NCBI RefSeq assembly: GCF_027213645.1
Contig: NZ_JAPWGL010000001.1
Coordinates: 1,116,001-1,180,000, forward strand
Reading direction: 5' to 3'
DNA: 64,000 nt
Source: Pedobacter rhodius
Lineage (GTDB): Bacteria > Bacteroidota > Bacteroidia > Sphingobacteriales > Sphingobacteriaceae
Shown: piece after piece, positions 32,801 through 41,316 of the stretch
Layout of the letters: every line of letters starts with the position of its first letter
How positions within the stretch are numbered: the stretch's first letter is position 1
Notes under the pieces: model-generated
Told to the model about the DNA's origin: nothing
Databases searched by the model: none
Seen by the model: the letters and a program-made list of their open reading frames with translations, nothing else
Made by a program: the position numbers and the translations under genes

Positions 32801-33194
32801 AAATACCGGAGAAGATGATATATCTTCCAACCGGGGCATTTACAAGCATATTACTAAAAACGGAACAACCATTCAGGTTGATATGAGGAGTAATCCGATG
32901 TTTTTCAAAGGGAAAGATGCTAGGCTTGTTGTTGCTTCAGACATTACGAAGGAATTGCTTTACGTTAAAGAAATTGAAGAAAAGAATTTAAAACTGCGGG
33001 AGATTGCCTGGATACAATCGCATACCGTAAGGGCACCTTTAGCAAGAATTATGGGGCTTGTAGACATACTTGGAAATAATAAGAAACAGAAAATAATGTC
33101 GCAATCAGATATTCTTAAACAGATAGAAAGTTCTGCTGAAGAGCTTGATAAGATTATTAAAGAAATTGCGGTTAAGTCAGATAAGACAAATTAA
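29814..33194 (+). CDS. Multi-PAS/GAF sensor with DHp-like tail but no ATPase domain
   Basis: This 1126-residue cytoplasmic-looking protein has no signal or membrane helix. A poorly conserved N-terminal region (1-140) precedes PAS (about 142-260), PAS/PAC (about 265-390), PAS (about 395-515), GAF (about 520-675), PAS (about 680-795), PAS (about 805-920) and PAS (about 930-1045). It ends with an HisKA-like helix pair: WIQSHTVRAPLARIMGL with candidate His1070, then a second helix to the stop. There is no HATPase_c domain after it, so it cannot phosphorylate itself in the usual way. The third PAS has LOV-like GKSPRILEGPRTD but lacks the flavin-binding Cys. A single-domain response regulator starts 4 bases after its stop. 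Confidence 0.88.
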   Translation: MLKDIFRQFFCKSSLAAMLIKIVNSDHQVVEVTDVYLEQAGIDRTVFFTETSKYLLPGFTTDKKNNKAIFDALIQTVLTDKVTALTFFSENLKKNYSLAIEPLSNENGGHQYFILTLNPIAATENLVSEDKDLNYKELTLGMERFNYLVRDGLDMIAILDDAGNYRYVSNTSFDLLGFSSDYYIGRNAFEFIHPEDLEEAQHAFKGIQGRSRVALKPFRFLHQNGTWRWVQTVLSDLRNEPSVKGIVANSRDVTEQINIRNDVLISNERYKYVTRATSEAIWDWDIASGKLIWGEGFLKLFGYSAEEIETAVDTFRAKIHPEDLDAIKDGIQRLLENKETHWFGEYRLKKADGEYAFVADKGLVIFDKKGTPIRMVGAMQDVTSKKQEEQRLKMLESVVINTADSVAIMSVDLTKFPISQFIYVNEAFLKMTGYSFDELIGKSPRILEGPRTDQKQVNKIIKSLLKGIPGEVTLINYKKNREEFWLNLSVTPIADSHGNINRWISIQRDITEEKTEAIRQKLISGISVLFNRFTDIKKASALVLNEIAKCGNFCNAELWLPDANENHLKLFARSKADKQIEDFYKETADFTIAKKGQGLVGKVWEEMKRLDIALSDQSVGGRIPAAIKIGIKHIYGLPLTYNGKLVGILALAGRNYHNLEGTAVLSDVFSEFLAGKIKRKHLEQELGEVFEFAPDILATIDYHGYFKRINPAAAELLGYSESELLQKPVKFFVHPLDRLATARKIKNITDSRKAMSFENRYVTKSGQLKWLSWTANAVSADGVIFAVAKDITEKKMLADLLQKTTSLARIGSWEINVVDRTVYWSDVTKEIREVEPDFVPDLDTGMDNFKEGFSKDTIKKKVQECMDNGTPWDEELEIVTFKGNLKWVRTIGQAEMLEGKCIRIFGSFQDIDARKRTEILNKEILREVAESEKKYSELFHFSPLPMWVYDAETFHFLDVNLSAIKHYGYSREEFLAITVHDILANEEFMPSKSIPENTGEDDISSNRGIYKHITKNGTTIQVDMRSNPMFFKGKDARLVVASDITKELLYVKEIEEKNLKLREIAWIQSHTVRAPLARIMGLVDILGNNKKQKIMSQSDILKQIESSAEELDKIIKEIAVKSDKTN

Positions 33195-33198
33195 TTTA

Positions 33199-33603
33199 AT
33201 GGCAGCAAAAGAAATTTTAGTTATTGATGATGACCCCATAATCCTTCTGATTCATCAGGTGGTGCTCGAATCTGCATTGCCTGCAGTTTCCTGCCAGTAT
33301 TTTGAAGATGCCAGGAAGGCATTATTATATATGGAGCAATGTGCAGGAAGTGATAAAGAATTTCTGCTGTTTTTAGATATTAACATGCCTGTAGTAAGTG
33401 GCTGGGACTTACTTGAGGAAATCAGGAATAGTGTATTCAAAGAAAACGTTTTTGTAGTCATGGTAACATCTTCGGTAAACGAAGGCGATAAGATAAAAGC
33501 CGGTCATTATCAAAATATATATGATTTTATCAGTAAACCCTTAAAAGAAGAACACCTTATTAAGCTGCGGGAAATTGAAGAGATTAAAGCATTTATAATT
33601 TAA
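33199..33603 (+). CDS. Single-domain response regulator (CheY-like)
   Basis: This is a 134-residue receiver domain with no output domain. It has VIDDDP for metal binding, phospho-acceptor Asp60 in LFLDINMPVVSG, the VTSS switch residue strand and SKPL with the conserved Lys. I place the start at ATG 33199, four bases after the stop of the PAS gene; an earlier in-frame start at 33145 would overlap that gene and add 18 basic residues foreign to the family. The context points to phospho-transfer with the neighbouring His-containing protein, acting through protein contacts rather than DNA. Confidence 0.9.
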   Translation: MAAKEILVIDDDPIILLIHQVVLESALPAVSCQYFEDARKALLYMEQCAGSDKEFLLFLDINMPVVSGWDLLEEIRNSVFKENVFVVMVTSSVNEGDKIKAGHYQNIYDFISKPLKEEHLIKLREIEEIKAFII

Positions 33604-33629
33604 TCATTTTAAAAAACAGAAATATAATT

Positions 33630-34025
33630 ATGAAACCATCAGCAAAAAAAAAATATAGCTGCGTCATTCTGGATGATAATCCCTTAAGCGTTTCCCTGTT
33701 GGAAAATATTATTTCGGATATTGCTAAATTAAAATTAACAAGCAGTTTTACCGATCCGATAAAGGCAATGGCAGCCTTTCAGGAATATGAAATGATAGAT
33801 TTTTTGTTCATTGATATCGGAATGGAAGTATCGGGACTGGATATAGCCAGGATGCTTAAAAGAAAAGTGAACTACATCATTTTTGTAACCGGGCACGAAA
33901 AATTTGCCGTAAAAGCTTTTGAAACCGGCGATGCCTATTTAATTAAACCAATTGATTTCGATGTTGTTCTCAAAACAATTAATAAGCTGATTTCAAAAAA
34001 AATGCATGGAGGTGATTTAAGTTAA
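33630..34025 (+). CDS. Receiver-domain protein of LytT type lacking LytTR domain
   Basis: This 131-residue protein is a receiver domain: VILDDNP acidic pair, Asp62 in FLFIDIGMEVSGLDIA, Thr in FVTGHEKFAVKAF and Lys in YLIKPID. The wording HEKFAVKAFETGDAYLIKPI is typical of LytT/AlgR-type regulators, where a LytTR DNA-binding domain would follow, but the protein ends after a short tail with a stop. It begins 26 bases after the previous receiver gene and is probably in one transcript with the PAS protein. Function is inferred to be phosphate relay or sink. Confidence 0.88.
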   Translation: MKPSAKKKYSCVILDDNPLSVSLLENIISDIAKLKLTSSFTDPIKAMAAFQEYEMIDFLFIDIGMEVSGLDIARMLKRKVNYIIFVTGHEKFAVKAFETGDAYLIKPIDFDVVLKTINKLISKKMHGGDLS

Positions 34026-34276
34026 CCGCCAATTCTGCTGTCTTCCATCTTAACACAATACTTATTGGTTTTTAACCTGGTTTAATCCTATTTAAACAGC
34101 CGCTTTCAACTTCATTATAACTTCATAATTCTATAGTTATTTCGTATCAGAATTAATCAACGGATAGCCCGGATTTACATGAAGTCTCTCGTCTGCTTTG
34201 CAGTAGTTTGTCTTTAAAAATTTAGCGGTCTGAATGATTAATAAAAAATTAAATCAGATAAACTATCAGTAAAAAG

Positions 34277-35359
34277 ATGAAGAGAAATGTCATGTTCCTT
34301 GGCCTGTGTGCTTTACTTTACGTAACAGGTTGTACCGAGAAAAAAGAAGAAAAAGAAGAAGAAGTTACTTATGCGGTTACCTCACCGATAAAAATCGATA
34401 CTTCTTTCACTAAAGAGTATGTTTCACAGATAAAATCTGTCAGAAATATCGAAATCCGAGCTCAGGAAAAAGGTTTTTTACAAAATATTTATGTAGATGA
34501 AGGTCAGCGTGTTCACGCCGGTCAGGTTTTGTTTCGCATCATGCCTAAAATGCTTCAGGCAGAATTGCTGAAGGCACAGGCCGAAACCAAATCTGCTGAA
34601 ATTGAATTGGAAAATACAAAATTACTTTCTGATAAAAATGTCGTCTCTAAAAATGAACTTGCTATGGCAAAAGCTAAACTACAAGCTGCAAATGCCGAAA
34701 CTGCCCTAGCAAAATTACATCTTGGCTTCACCGAAATAAGAGCACCCTTTGACGGTACAATAGACCGTATTCCGTTGAAATTGGGAAGCCTGGTTGATGA
34801 AGGTGCATTGCTCACCAGCCTGTCTGATAATAGCCAGGTTTTCGCGTATTTTAATGTTTCAGAACCGGAATATCTAAGCTATCAATCTGCTGCAAAAGCG
34901 AAAGGCCAGCAAGAAGTTGGTTTGATGCTTGCAAATAACGAACTGCTGAAATCAAAAGGTAAAGTAGAAGTTATTGAAAGCGAATTCAATAATGAAACCG
35001 GCAACATTGCGTTTCGTGCAAGATTTAACAATGCCGATAACCTGCTCAGAAATGGAGAAACCGGTAAAATACAGATGGTTGTGCCGTTAAAAAATGCATT
35101 GGTTATTCCTCAAAAGTCTACCTACGAAATTCAGGATAAAACTTTCGTTTTTGTTGTTGGAAACGATGATAAAGTTCATTCAAGGGAAATTACCATCGCA
35201 ACAGAAATACCGGATTTATATGTGGTTGGTGCAGGCTTAAAAGAAGGCGACAAAATTTTACTGGAAGGCGTTCAGAAAGTTAAAGATGATGACAAGATCA
35301 AATTCAAATTTCAGGAGCCGAAAAGCGTAATCAACAAATTAAGAATTGCAGCAGAATAA
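34277..35359 (+). CDS. RND efflux periplasmic adaptor lipoprotein (AcrA/MexA-like)
   Basis: This 360-residue adaptor begins with a lipoprotein signal (YVTGC lipobox, Cys19) and an acidic-lysine linker. It then has the lipoyl half-motif IEIRAQEKGFLQNIYVDEGQRVHAGQVLF, here read as a pattern around residues 60-90. A helical hairpin follows (about 92-150), then the second lipoyl half GFTEIRAPFDGTIDR, a beta-barrel and a membrane-proximal domain. It links the inner membrane pump encoded 22 bases later to the outer membrane factor. No TetR or AraC regulator lies upstream; the nearest regulators are the two receiver proteins. Confidence 0.93.
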   Translation: MKRNVMFLGLCALLYVTGCTEKKEEKEEEVTYAVTSPIKIDTSFTKEYVSQIKSVRNIEIRAQEKGFLQNIYVDEGQRVHAGQVLFRIMPKMLQAELLKAQAETKSAEIELENTKLLSDKNVVSKNELAMAKAKLQAANAETALAKLHLGFTEIRAPFDGTIDRIPLKLGSLVDEGALLTSLSDNSQVFAYFNVSEPEYLSYQSAAKAKGQQEVGLMLANNELLKSKGKVEVIESEFNNETGNIAFRARFNNADNLLRNGETGKIQMVVPLKNALVIPQKSTYEIQDKTFVFVVGNDDKVHSREITIATEIPDLYVVGAGLKEGDKILLEGVQKVKDDDKIKFKFQEPKSVINKLRIAAE

Positions 35360-35381
35360 TCAATCCATTTAACTTAATTTT

Positions 35382-38300
35382 ATGTTCGGTAAATTCATAC
35401 AAAGGCCAGTCCTTTCTATCGTAATATCACTCATAATTGTGTTTTTAGGGGTACTGTCTATTACAGGCCTGCCGGTAACACAATTTCCATCCATATCACC
35501 GCCCAAGGTTAACATCACAGCCGAATACCCGGGCGCGAATAACGAATTGCTAATCAAATCGGTTGTTATTCCGTTGGAACGCGCATTAAATGGTGTGCCG
35601 GGAATGAAATACATTGCTTCCGATGCCGGTAATGACGGCGAAGCGAGCATTCAGGTCGTATTTAACTTGGGTACTGATCCCAATCAGGCGTCCTTAAACG
35701 TTCAGAATCGTGTGGCGGCGGTAACCAATAAACTGCCACCTTTAGTTATTCGCGAAGGCGTAAAAATAAGCAGGGAAGAGCCTAATATGTTGATGTACAT
35801 CAACCTCTACAGCAAAGACCCTAAAATGAACCAGAACTTCCTGTACAATTTCGCAGATATTAATATTCTGGCTGAATTGAAAAGGGTAGATGGCGTAGGT
35901 TTTGCCGACATTCTGGGCGATCGGGATTATGCCATGCGTATCTGGCTAAAACCCGACCGGATGCAGGCTTACAAAATTTCTCCCGATGAAGTTATGGATG
36001 CTTTAGGCAAGCAGAGTCTGGAAGCTTCACCCGGCAAAACGGGCGAAAGTTCGGGTTTACGCTCACAGGCATTTGAATATGTGTTAAAATATTCAGGTCG
36101 TTTTACCACAACCCAACAATATGGCGACATCGTTTTACGTGCCAATCCAAACGGGGAAATGCTTCGTTTAAAAGATGTAGCTGATATCAGTTTCAGTTCG
36201 TCATTTTATAACCTGTATTCTACTTTAAACGCGCGCTCTTCTGCGGCAATCGTGTTAAAGCAATCTTATGGAAGCAATGCTACCCAGGTAATTAAAGATG
36301 TAAAGGCCAAGATGGAAGAAATTAAAGCCTCGTCTTTTCCAAAAGGTATTGATTACGAAATCAGTTACGACGTGTCCAAATTTCTGGATGCATCTATAGA
36401 AAAAGTAATTCATACGCTGGTTGAAGCTTTTATTCTGGTTGGCTTGGTGGTATTTCTCTTCCTGGGCGACTGGCGTTCTACGCTTATACCTGCTATTGCC
36501 GTTCCGGTTTCGCTTATCGGAACCTTTGTTTTTATGCAGTTCTTCGGCATCACGCTGAATCTCATTACACTATTTGCTTTGGTTATGGCCATTGGGGTTG
36601 TGGTTGATGATGCCATTGTGGTTATAGAGGCGGTGCATGCCAAGATGGAACACGATGCCAGTTTGAGCGTCTTAAAAGCTACGCAACTGGCTATGAAAGA
36701 GATCAGCGGTGCCATTATTGCCATTACTTTCCTGATGGCGGCGGTATTTATTCCGGTAACCTTTATGTCCGGACCAGTAGGTATTTTCTACCGGCAGTTT
36801 TCGATTACCATGGCAACCGCAATTATCTTATCCGGTGTGGTTGCATTAACCTTAACGCCGGCACTTTGCGCCATCATGCTAAAAAACAATCATGGTAAGC
36901 CTAAAAAGAAAACGGTAATTGATAAATTTTTAGATGCCTTTAACCGTGGTTTTTACAAATTAACCGGCCGTTATGAACGTATTTTAAGTAAAGTGGTTAG
37001 TCGTCGTATTTTCACATTCGGGGTATTGGGCCTGTTCTGCGTAGGTATCTATTTCATCAGCAACAGTGTGCCATCGGGTTTTATCCCAAATGAAGATCAG
37101 GGTATGGTTTATGCAATTATACAAACGCCGCCCGGATCTACCTTGGAACGAACCAACCAGGCTGCAGAGAAACTGCAAAAAATGTCTGAAGATATTGAAG
37201 GTGTAAAATCTGTTTCTTCTCTGGCAGGTTACGAGGTATTGTCTGAAGGTACAGGTTCTAATACCGGTACCTGTTTGATTAACCTGAAAGATTGGAGCGA
37301 GCGTAAAAATTCGGCAAGTGATGTAATTCACGAACTGGAAGAAAAAGCAAAGGATATTCCTGGTGCATCTGTAGAGTTTTTTCAGCCACCGGCCGTGCCG
37401 GGGTACGGTGCAGCAGGTGGTTTCGAATGCCGTATGCTGGATATCGCCGGAACAGGTGACTACAAAAAGATGGAAACCGTAGCCAAAGATTTTGTACGCG
37501 AGTTGAATAAACGTAAAGAACTTTCATCGGTATTTACATTTTACAGTGCCAGTTTCCCGCAATACATGCTGCATATCGATAACGACCTTGCCCAGCAAAA
37601 AGGGGTGAGCATTGATAATGCGATGAATACATTATCCACTTATGTAGGAAGTGATTACGAAACAAGTTTTATTAAATATGATCGTCCGTATAAGGTAATT
37701 GTTCAGGCTTTACCGCAATACAGAGCGCTGCCCGAAGATATTTTAAAGCTTTACGTGAAAAATGATAAAGAAGAGATGGTTCCTTTCTCTGCTTTTATGA
37801 CCATGCAAAAAGTTTATGGCCCATCTGAAATTACACGGCACAACATGCACAATGCGGCTGAAGTTAGCGGTCAGGCAGCACCTGGTTACAGTTCAGGGCA
37901 AGCAATTGATGCGATTAAGGAGGTGGCTCAAAAAACATTGCCACGTGGTTATGGCATTGATTGGGCGGGTATCTCTAAAGATGAGGTGTCGCGTGGTAAT
38001 GAAGCCGTTTACATCTTCCTGATTTGTTTAGGCTTTGTTTACCTGATTTTAGCCGCTCAGTATGAGAGTTTCATCCTGCCGCTGTCGGTAATCTTATCCC
38101 TGCCTACAGGTATTTTCGGCGCATTTTTATTTGTAAAACTATTTGGTTTGGAAAATAATATTTACGCCCAGGTAGCGATGGTTATGCTCATCGGATTACT
38201 CGGTAAAAATGCGGTATTGATTGTAGAGTTTGCCGCCCAGCGCCAAAGTCAGGGTGTAAGCATTTTAAAAGCCGCTATGGAAGGTGCTGCAATAAGATTC

Positions 38301-38552
38301 AGACCGATTTTAATGACTTCATTTGCTTTTGTTGCCGGTTTAATTCCGTTAATGATTGCCACTGGTCCTGGTAAAATCGGGAACAGAACGATTGGTACTG
38401 CTGCGGCCGGCGGTATGCTTTTAGGTACCGTGTTCGGCGTACTGATTATACCTGGTTTATACTATATTTTTGGTTCAATTGCCGCCCGAAGAAAGCTCAT
38501 TAAAATTGAAGAAGAACATCCCTTAACTGAAGAAATCGAAGATAATGTTTAG
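35382..38552 (+). CDS. RND efflux pump permease, HAE1 family (AcrB/MexB-like)
   Basis: This is a 1056-residue inner membrane proton-driven pump of normal family length. It begins MFGKFIQRPVLSIVISL, the usual first helix, and has the large periplasmic loops after TM1 and TM7. In TM4 the pair of aspartates in GVVVDDAIVVIEAV (about 408-409) is the conserved proton relay. The C-terminal region contains GLLGKNAVLIVEFA and RPILMTSFAF. Its stop overlaps the next gene's start by 8 bases. Substrates are probably drugs, dyes or bile-like compounds; the sequence does not say which. Confidence 0.95.
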   Translation: MFGKFIQRPVLSIVISLIIVFLGVLSITGLPVTQFPSISPPKVNITAEYPGANNELLIKSVVIPLERALNGVPGMKYIASDAGNDGEASIQVVFNLGTDPNQASLNVQNRVAAVTNKLPPLVIREGVKISREEPNMLMYINLYSKDPKMNQNFLYNFADINILAELKRVDGVGFADILGDRDYAMRIWLKPDRMQAYKISPDEVMDALGKQSLEASPGKTGESSGLRSQAFEYVLKYSGRFTTTQQYGDIVLRANPNGEMLRLKDVADISFSSSFYNLYSTLNARSSAAIVLKQSYGSNATQVIKDVKAKMEEIKASSFPKGIDYEISYDVSKFLDASIEKVIHTLVEAFILVGLVVFLFLGDWRSTLIPAIAVPVSLIGTFVFMQFFGITLNLITLFALVMAIGVVVDDAIVVIEAVHAKMEHDASLSVLKATQLAMKEISGAIIAITFLMAAVFIPVTFMSGPVGIFYRQFSITMATAIILSGVVALTLTPALCAIMLKNNHGKPKKKTVIDKFLDAFNRGFYKLTGRYERILSKVVSRRIFTFGVLGLFCVGIYFISNSVPSGFIPNEDQGMVYAIIQTPPGSTLERTNQAAEKLQKMSEDIEGVKSVSSLAGYEVLSEGTGSNTGTCLINLKDWSERKNSASDVIHELEEKAKDIPGASVEFFQPPAVPGYGAAGGFECRMLDIAGTGDYKKMETVAKDFVRELNKRKELSSVFTFYSASFPQYMLHIDNDLAQQKGVSIDNAMNTLSTYVGSDYETSFIKYDRPYKVIVQALPQYRALPEDILKLYVKNDKEEMVPFSAFMTMQKVYGPSEITRHNMHNAAEVSGQAAPGYSSGQAIDAIKEVAQKTLPRGYGIDWAGISKDEVSRGNEAVYIFLICLGFVYLILAAQYESFILPLSVILSLPTGIFGAFLFVKLFGLENNIYAQVAMVMLIGLLGKNAVLIVEFAAQRQSQGVSILKAAMEGAAIRFRPILMTSFAFVAGLIPLMIATGPGKIGNRTIGTAAAGGMLLGTVFGVLIIPGLYYIFGSIAARRKLIKIEEEHPLTEEIEDNV

Positions 38553-39978
38553 AAAAAATATTTATATATACATTGGTTCAGCGTTGATGTGCATGGCATA
38601 TTCAGCCTGTAAAGTACCTGAATTTGCCCAACGTGATGAAAATAAAAACGTACCGGTGCGCTTTAACAATTCGCAGGACAGCACAAATACGGCAAACATA
38701 AAATGGCGTAGTTTTTTTACGGATCCAAATCTGGTAAGCCTGATTGATACCGCCTTGAAAAACAATCAGGAATTGAATATTACCTTACAAGAGATAGAGA
38801 TTGCAAAAAACGAAATCAGAGCCAGGAAAGGCGAGCTATTGCCAAGTGTTGGTTACAGGGTTGGTGCGGGATTAGAAAAGGTTGGCCGTTATACGAGTTC
38901 AGGCGCGGGCGATGCTTCAACTGATATTACACCAGGTAAAGAGGTACCTGAGGTATTGCCCGATTATGCATTTGGTTTGCAAGCCAACTGGGAAGCAGAT
39001 ATCTGGCACAAACTACGGAATTCGAAAAAGGCAGCTGTGAGCCGTTATCTTTCAACTGTTGAAGGCAGGAATTTCGTAATTACCAATCTGGTTGCCGAAG
39101 TTGCGAATGCTTACTACGAATTACTTGCCTACGATAATCAGCTGGCCATTGTAAAGCAGAATATCGCTTTGCAAAGTAACGCACTGGAATTAATGAAAAT
39201 TCAAAAACAGGCTACGCGTGTAACAGAACTTGCCGTCAGAAAATTTGAGGCGGAAGTATTGAGTTCTAAAAGCCTGGAATTTGATATCCAACAGAACATC
39301 ACGGAAACTGAAAACAAAATTAACTTTTTGCTGGGTCGTTATCCGCAAACGATTCAAAGAGATAAAGAAAATTTTACAGATTTGGTTCCGCCAACCGTTC
39401 AGGCAGGTTTACCCGCTCAATTGCTGGCAAATCGCCCGGACATTAAACAGGCAGAATTTGATTTGGCAGCTGCGAAATTAGATGTTAAAGTAGCCAAGGC
39501 ACAGTTTTACCCTTCATTAGGTATCTCTGCGACTATCGGTTATCAGGCATTTAATCCATCGTACCTGTTAAGAACACCTGAGTCTTTAGCGTATTCTTTA
39601 GCCGGAGATTTGGCTGGTCCGCTGATTAACCGTAACGCTATTAAAGCAGAATATTTAACCGCCAATGCCAAACAATTGCAAGCCGTATTTAATTATGAGA
39701 AAACGATTTTGAATGGTTATATCGAAGTTGCCAACCAATTGGCAAACATCAGTAATTTGCAAAAAAGCTATGATTTAAAATCAAAGCAGGTTTTGGCCCT
39801 TACACAGTCTATCGATATTTCAAACGATTTGTTTAAGTCTGCAAGAGCTGATTATTTTGAAGTGTTAATGACGCAAAGAGATGCATTACAGTCGAAACTA
39901 GAATTAATTGAAACCAAAAAACAACAGCTGAATGCGGTGGTCAACATTTACCATGCATTGGGTGGTGGCTGGAATTGA
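38545..39978 (+). CDS. TolC/NodT-family outer membrane efflux lipoprotein
   Basis: This 477-residue outer membrane factor starts with a lipoprotein signal (AYSAC, Cys22) and has two repeats of long helical coils with barrel strands. Family phrases include NNQELNITLQEIEIAKNEI, LANRPDIKQAEFDLAAAKLD and AKAQFYPSLGI. It completes the RND tripartite system encoded by the two genes before it; the ATG lies inside the last codons of the pump gene (8-base overlap), a sign of translational coupling. Confidence 0.94.
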   Translation: MFRKNIYIYIGSALMCMAYSACKVPEFAQRDENKNVPVRFNNSQDSTNTANIKWRSFFTDPNLVSLIDTALKNNQELNITLQEIEIAKNEIRARKGELLPSVGYRVGAGLEKVGRYTSSGAGDASTDITPGKEVPEVLPDYAFGLQANWEADIWHKLRNSKKAAVSRYLSTVEGRNFVITNLVAEVANAYYELLAYDNQLAIVKQNIALQSNALELMKIQKQATRVTELAVRKFEAEVLSSKSLEFDIQQNITETENKINFLLGRYPQTIQRDKENFTDLVPPTVQAGLPAQLLANRPDIKQAEFDLAAAKLDVKVAKAQFYPSLGISATIGYQAFNPSYLLRTPESLAYSLAGDLAGPLINRNAIKAEYLTANAKQLQAVFNYEKTILNGYIEVANQLANISNLQKSYDLKSKQVLALTQSIDISNDLFKSARADYFEVLMTQRDALQSKLELIETKKQQLNAVVNIYHALGGGWN

Positions 39979-39993
39979 TTTAGATAATGGGGT

Positions 39994-40049
39994 AGTAAGT
40001 ATCAAGTAGTAAGTATCAAGTAGTAAGTATCAAGTAGTAAGTATCAAGT
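39994..40049. repeat. Four perfect 14-bp tandem repeats
   Basis: The unit AGTAAGTATCAAGT occurs four times in a row without a change, followed by a 7-base partial copy (40050-40056) and a degraded one. The unit itself is nearly two 7-base halves. It sits between the stop of the efflux operon and its terminator. Copy number of such short repeats often varies between strains. Confidence 0.9.
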
Positions 40050-40067
40050 ATCAAGTATTGAGTATGA

Positions 40068-40096
40068 GGGATGGCTAAAAAGGCTGTCCCTTTTTT
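40068..40096 (+). terminator. Intrinsic terminator of the RND efflux operon
   Basis: GGGATGGCT (40068-40076) pairs with GGCTGTCCC (40082-40090) over nine positions, allowing G-T pairs, around an A5 loop, and six T follow immediately. It is 90 bases past the stop of the outer membrane factor gene. Confidence 0.7.
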
Positions 40097-40470
40097 GTGT
40101 TAAATAATTAAAATTTATTACCCTGGTGGTGCCCGAAGATACGAATCACGATTAAGCTAATCCTCTTCAATCTCTAATTTCCGGGGCAAAAAAAATGAGC
40201 ATACAACCGAAGTCGTACGCCCATTTATCTAAATTAACGCTCTCGGGGACTAAGGTATCATTAGTCCGTTTAATCTGCAAGTTTTTTTGTAGAAAACTTT
40301 TTCGTTATAAAAAAAAATCCAGTTTTTAACTTATCAAATGGTTATTTCATTTTATATGCAAACAATTAAAGTAAAATAGATGTAACATAAAAGAAGAATT
40401 TAAATGAGCGCATAACAAAGAAATTCAGTGGTAATGCTGCTTATGAAGCATTCGTTTATTTACAATACTG

Positions 40471-40503
40471 TTGCCGTTAAAATAAATTAGCATAGTAACT
40501 TTA
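40471..40503 (+). promoter_or_regulatory. Possible promoter for msrA
   Basis: TTG at 40471-40473 and TAACTTTA at 40496-40503 (seven of eight matches to TAnnTTTG) are separated by 22 bases. A start about 15 bases before the ATG at 40524 would result. The spacing is at the long end, so this is tentative. Confidence 0.3.
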
Positions 40504-40523
40504 GTCCATCAAAATAAAAAAAT

Positions 40524-41015
40524 ATGAATACAGAAAAAGCCATTCTTGCAGGCGGTTGTTTTTGGGGGGTTGAAGAACTTTTCCGTCATCAGCCAGGTGT
40601 AATTTCGACGGTTGTTGGTTATACCGGTGGAGATGTACCAAATGCAACTTACAGAAATCACGGAACGCACGCTGAAGGAATTGAAATAACGTTTGATCCA
40701 TCAATATTATCGTACAGAAAATTACTTGAATATTTTTTCCAGATCCACAACCCGACAACCCGAAACAGACAGGGTAATGATGTTGGCGCTTCTTATCGTT
40801 CGGCGATTTTTTATTTAAATGATGCGCAGAGAGATACCGCAAAGGCATTAATTTCAGAAATGGAAGCTTCCGGCAAATGGCCGGGTCAGATTGTAACCGA
40901 GGTTATTCCTGCCGGCGATTTCTGGAATGCGGAGGAAGAACATCAGGATTATCTGCAGAAAAATCCTTACGGATATACCTGTCATTATGAGCGTCCGGAA
41001 TGGACATTGAAGTAA
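40524..41015 (+). CDS. msrA: Peptide-methionine (S)-S-oxide reductase MsrA
   Basis: This 163-residue enzyme reduces the S-epimer of methionine sulfoxide in proteins and free methionine. The catalytic motif GGCFWG carries Cys12; other family marks are [36 protein letters not shown] and [17 protein letters not shown]. No signal peptide is present, so it acts in the cytoplasm. A possible resolving cysteine lies in the YTCHY segment near the end. It is not fused to MsrB and appears to be a single-gene unit. Confidence 0.96.
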   Translation: MNTEKAILAGGCFWGVEELFRHQPGVISTVVGYTGGDVPNATYRNHGTHAEGIEITFDPSILSYRKLLEYFFQIHNPTTRNRQGNDVGASYRSAIFYLNDAQRDTAKALISEMEASGKWPGQIVTEVIPAGDFWNAEEEHQDYLQKNPYGYTCHYERPEWTLK

Positions 41016-41157
41016 AAGGGCTCAGAAATCAGTTTTACGCCGCTTATTTGGATGACCAACTAAGTTTTGGTAAGCTTTAAACTTTTCACAATTACAACTG
41101 TCAAAACAGTACACACAGCATAAAGCTTGATTTATTGTTTCACTAAACAGTTTGGTT

Positions 41158-41316
41158 ATGAAAAGGATAATAAATGTATTACTCTTATTAATTATGGTCG
41201 TTAATTTGAGCGCCTGCGTCGTAAGAACCAGGGCGCCAAGAGCCTATTGGATTCCAGGGCATTACAATGTTGGCCCACATGGTATTCGTCATTGGGTGCC
41301 GGGACATTACCGCTAA
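41158..41316 (+). CDS. Tiny lipoprotein with two PGHY motifs (52 aa)
   Basis: ATG at 41158 opens a 52-residue frame. Residues 1-19 are a classic lipoprotein signal (MKRI, a run of Leu/Ile/Val, then LSAC with Cys20). The mature part of 33 residues has YWIPGHY and HWVPGHYR, two copies of the W-x-PGH-[YW] motif of the YXWXPGH/WXXGXW repeat lipoproteins. It is basic and histidine-rich for its size. The signal peptide plus the repeat make a real gene likely despite the length. Role unknown; related proteins are linked to the cell envelope. Confidence 0.7.
   Translation: MKRIINVLLLLIMVVNLSACVVRTRAPRAYWIPGHYNVGPHGIRHWVPGHYR

Larger units (their letters stand above)
39979..40523. other. Intergenic region with tandem repeat, terminator and hairpin
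   Basis: These 545 bases hold no credible gene. They contain a 14-bp tandem repeat (39994-40049), a terminator (40068-40096) and a 7-bp hairpin with GGACTAA at 40247-40253 and TTAGTCC at 40261-40267. The stretch 40130-40270 is less AT-rich than its surroundings and might hold a small RNA, but nothing more can be said. Confidence 0.5.
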
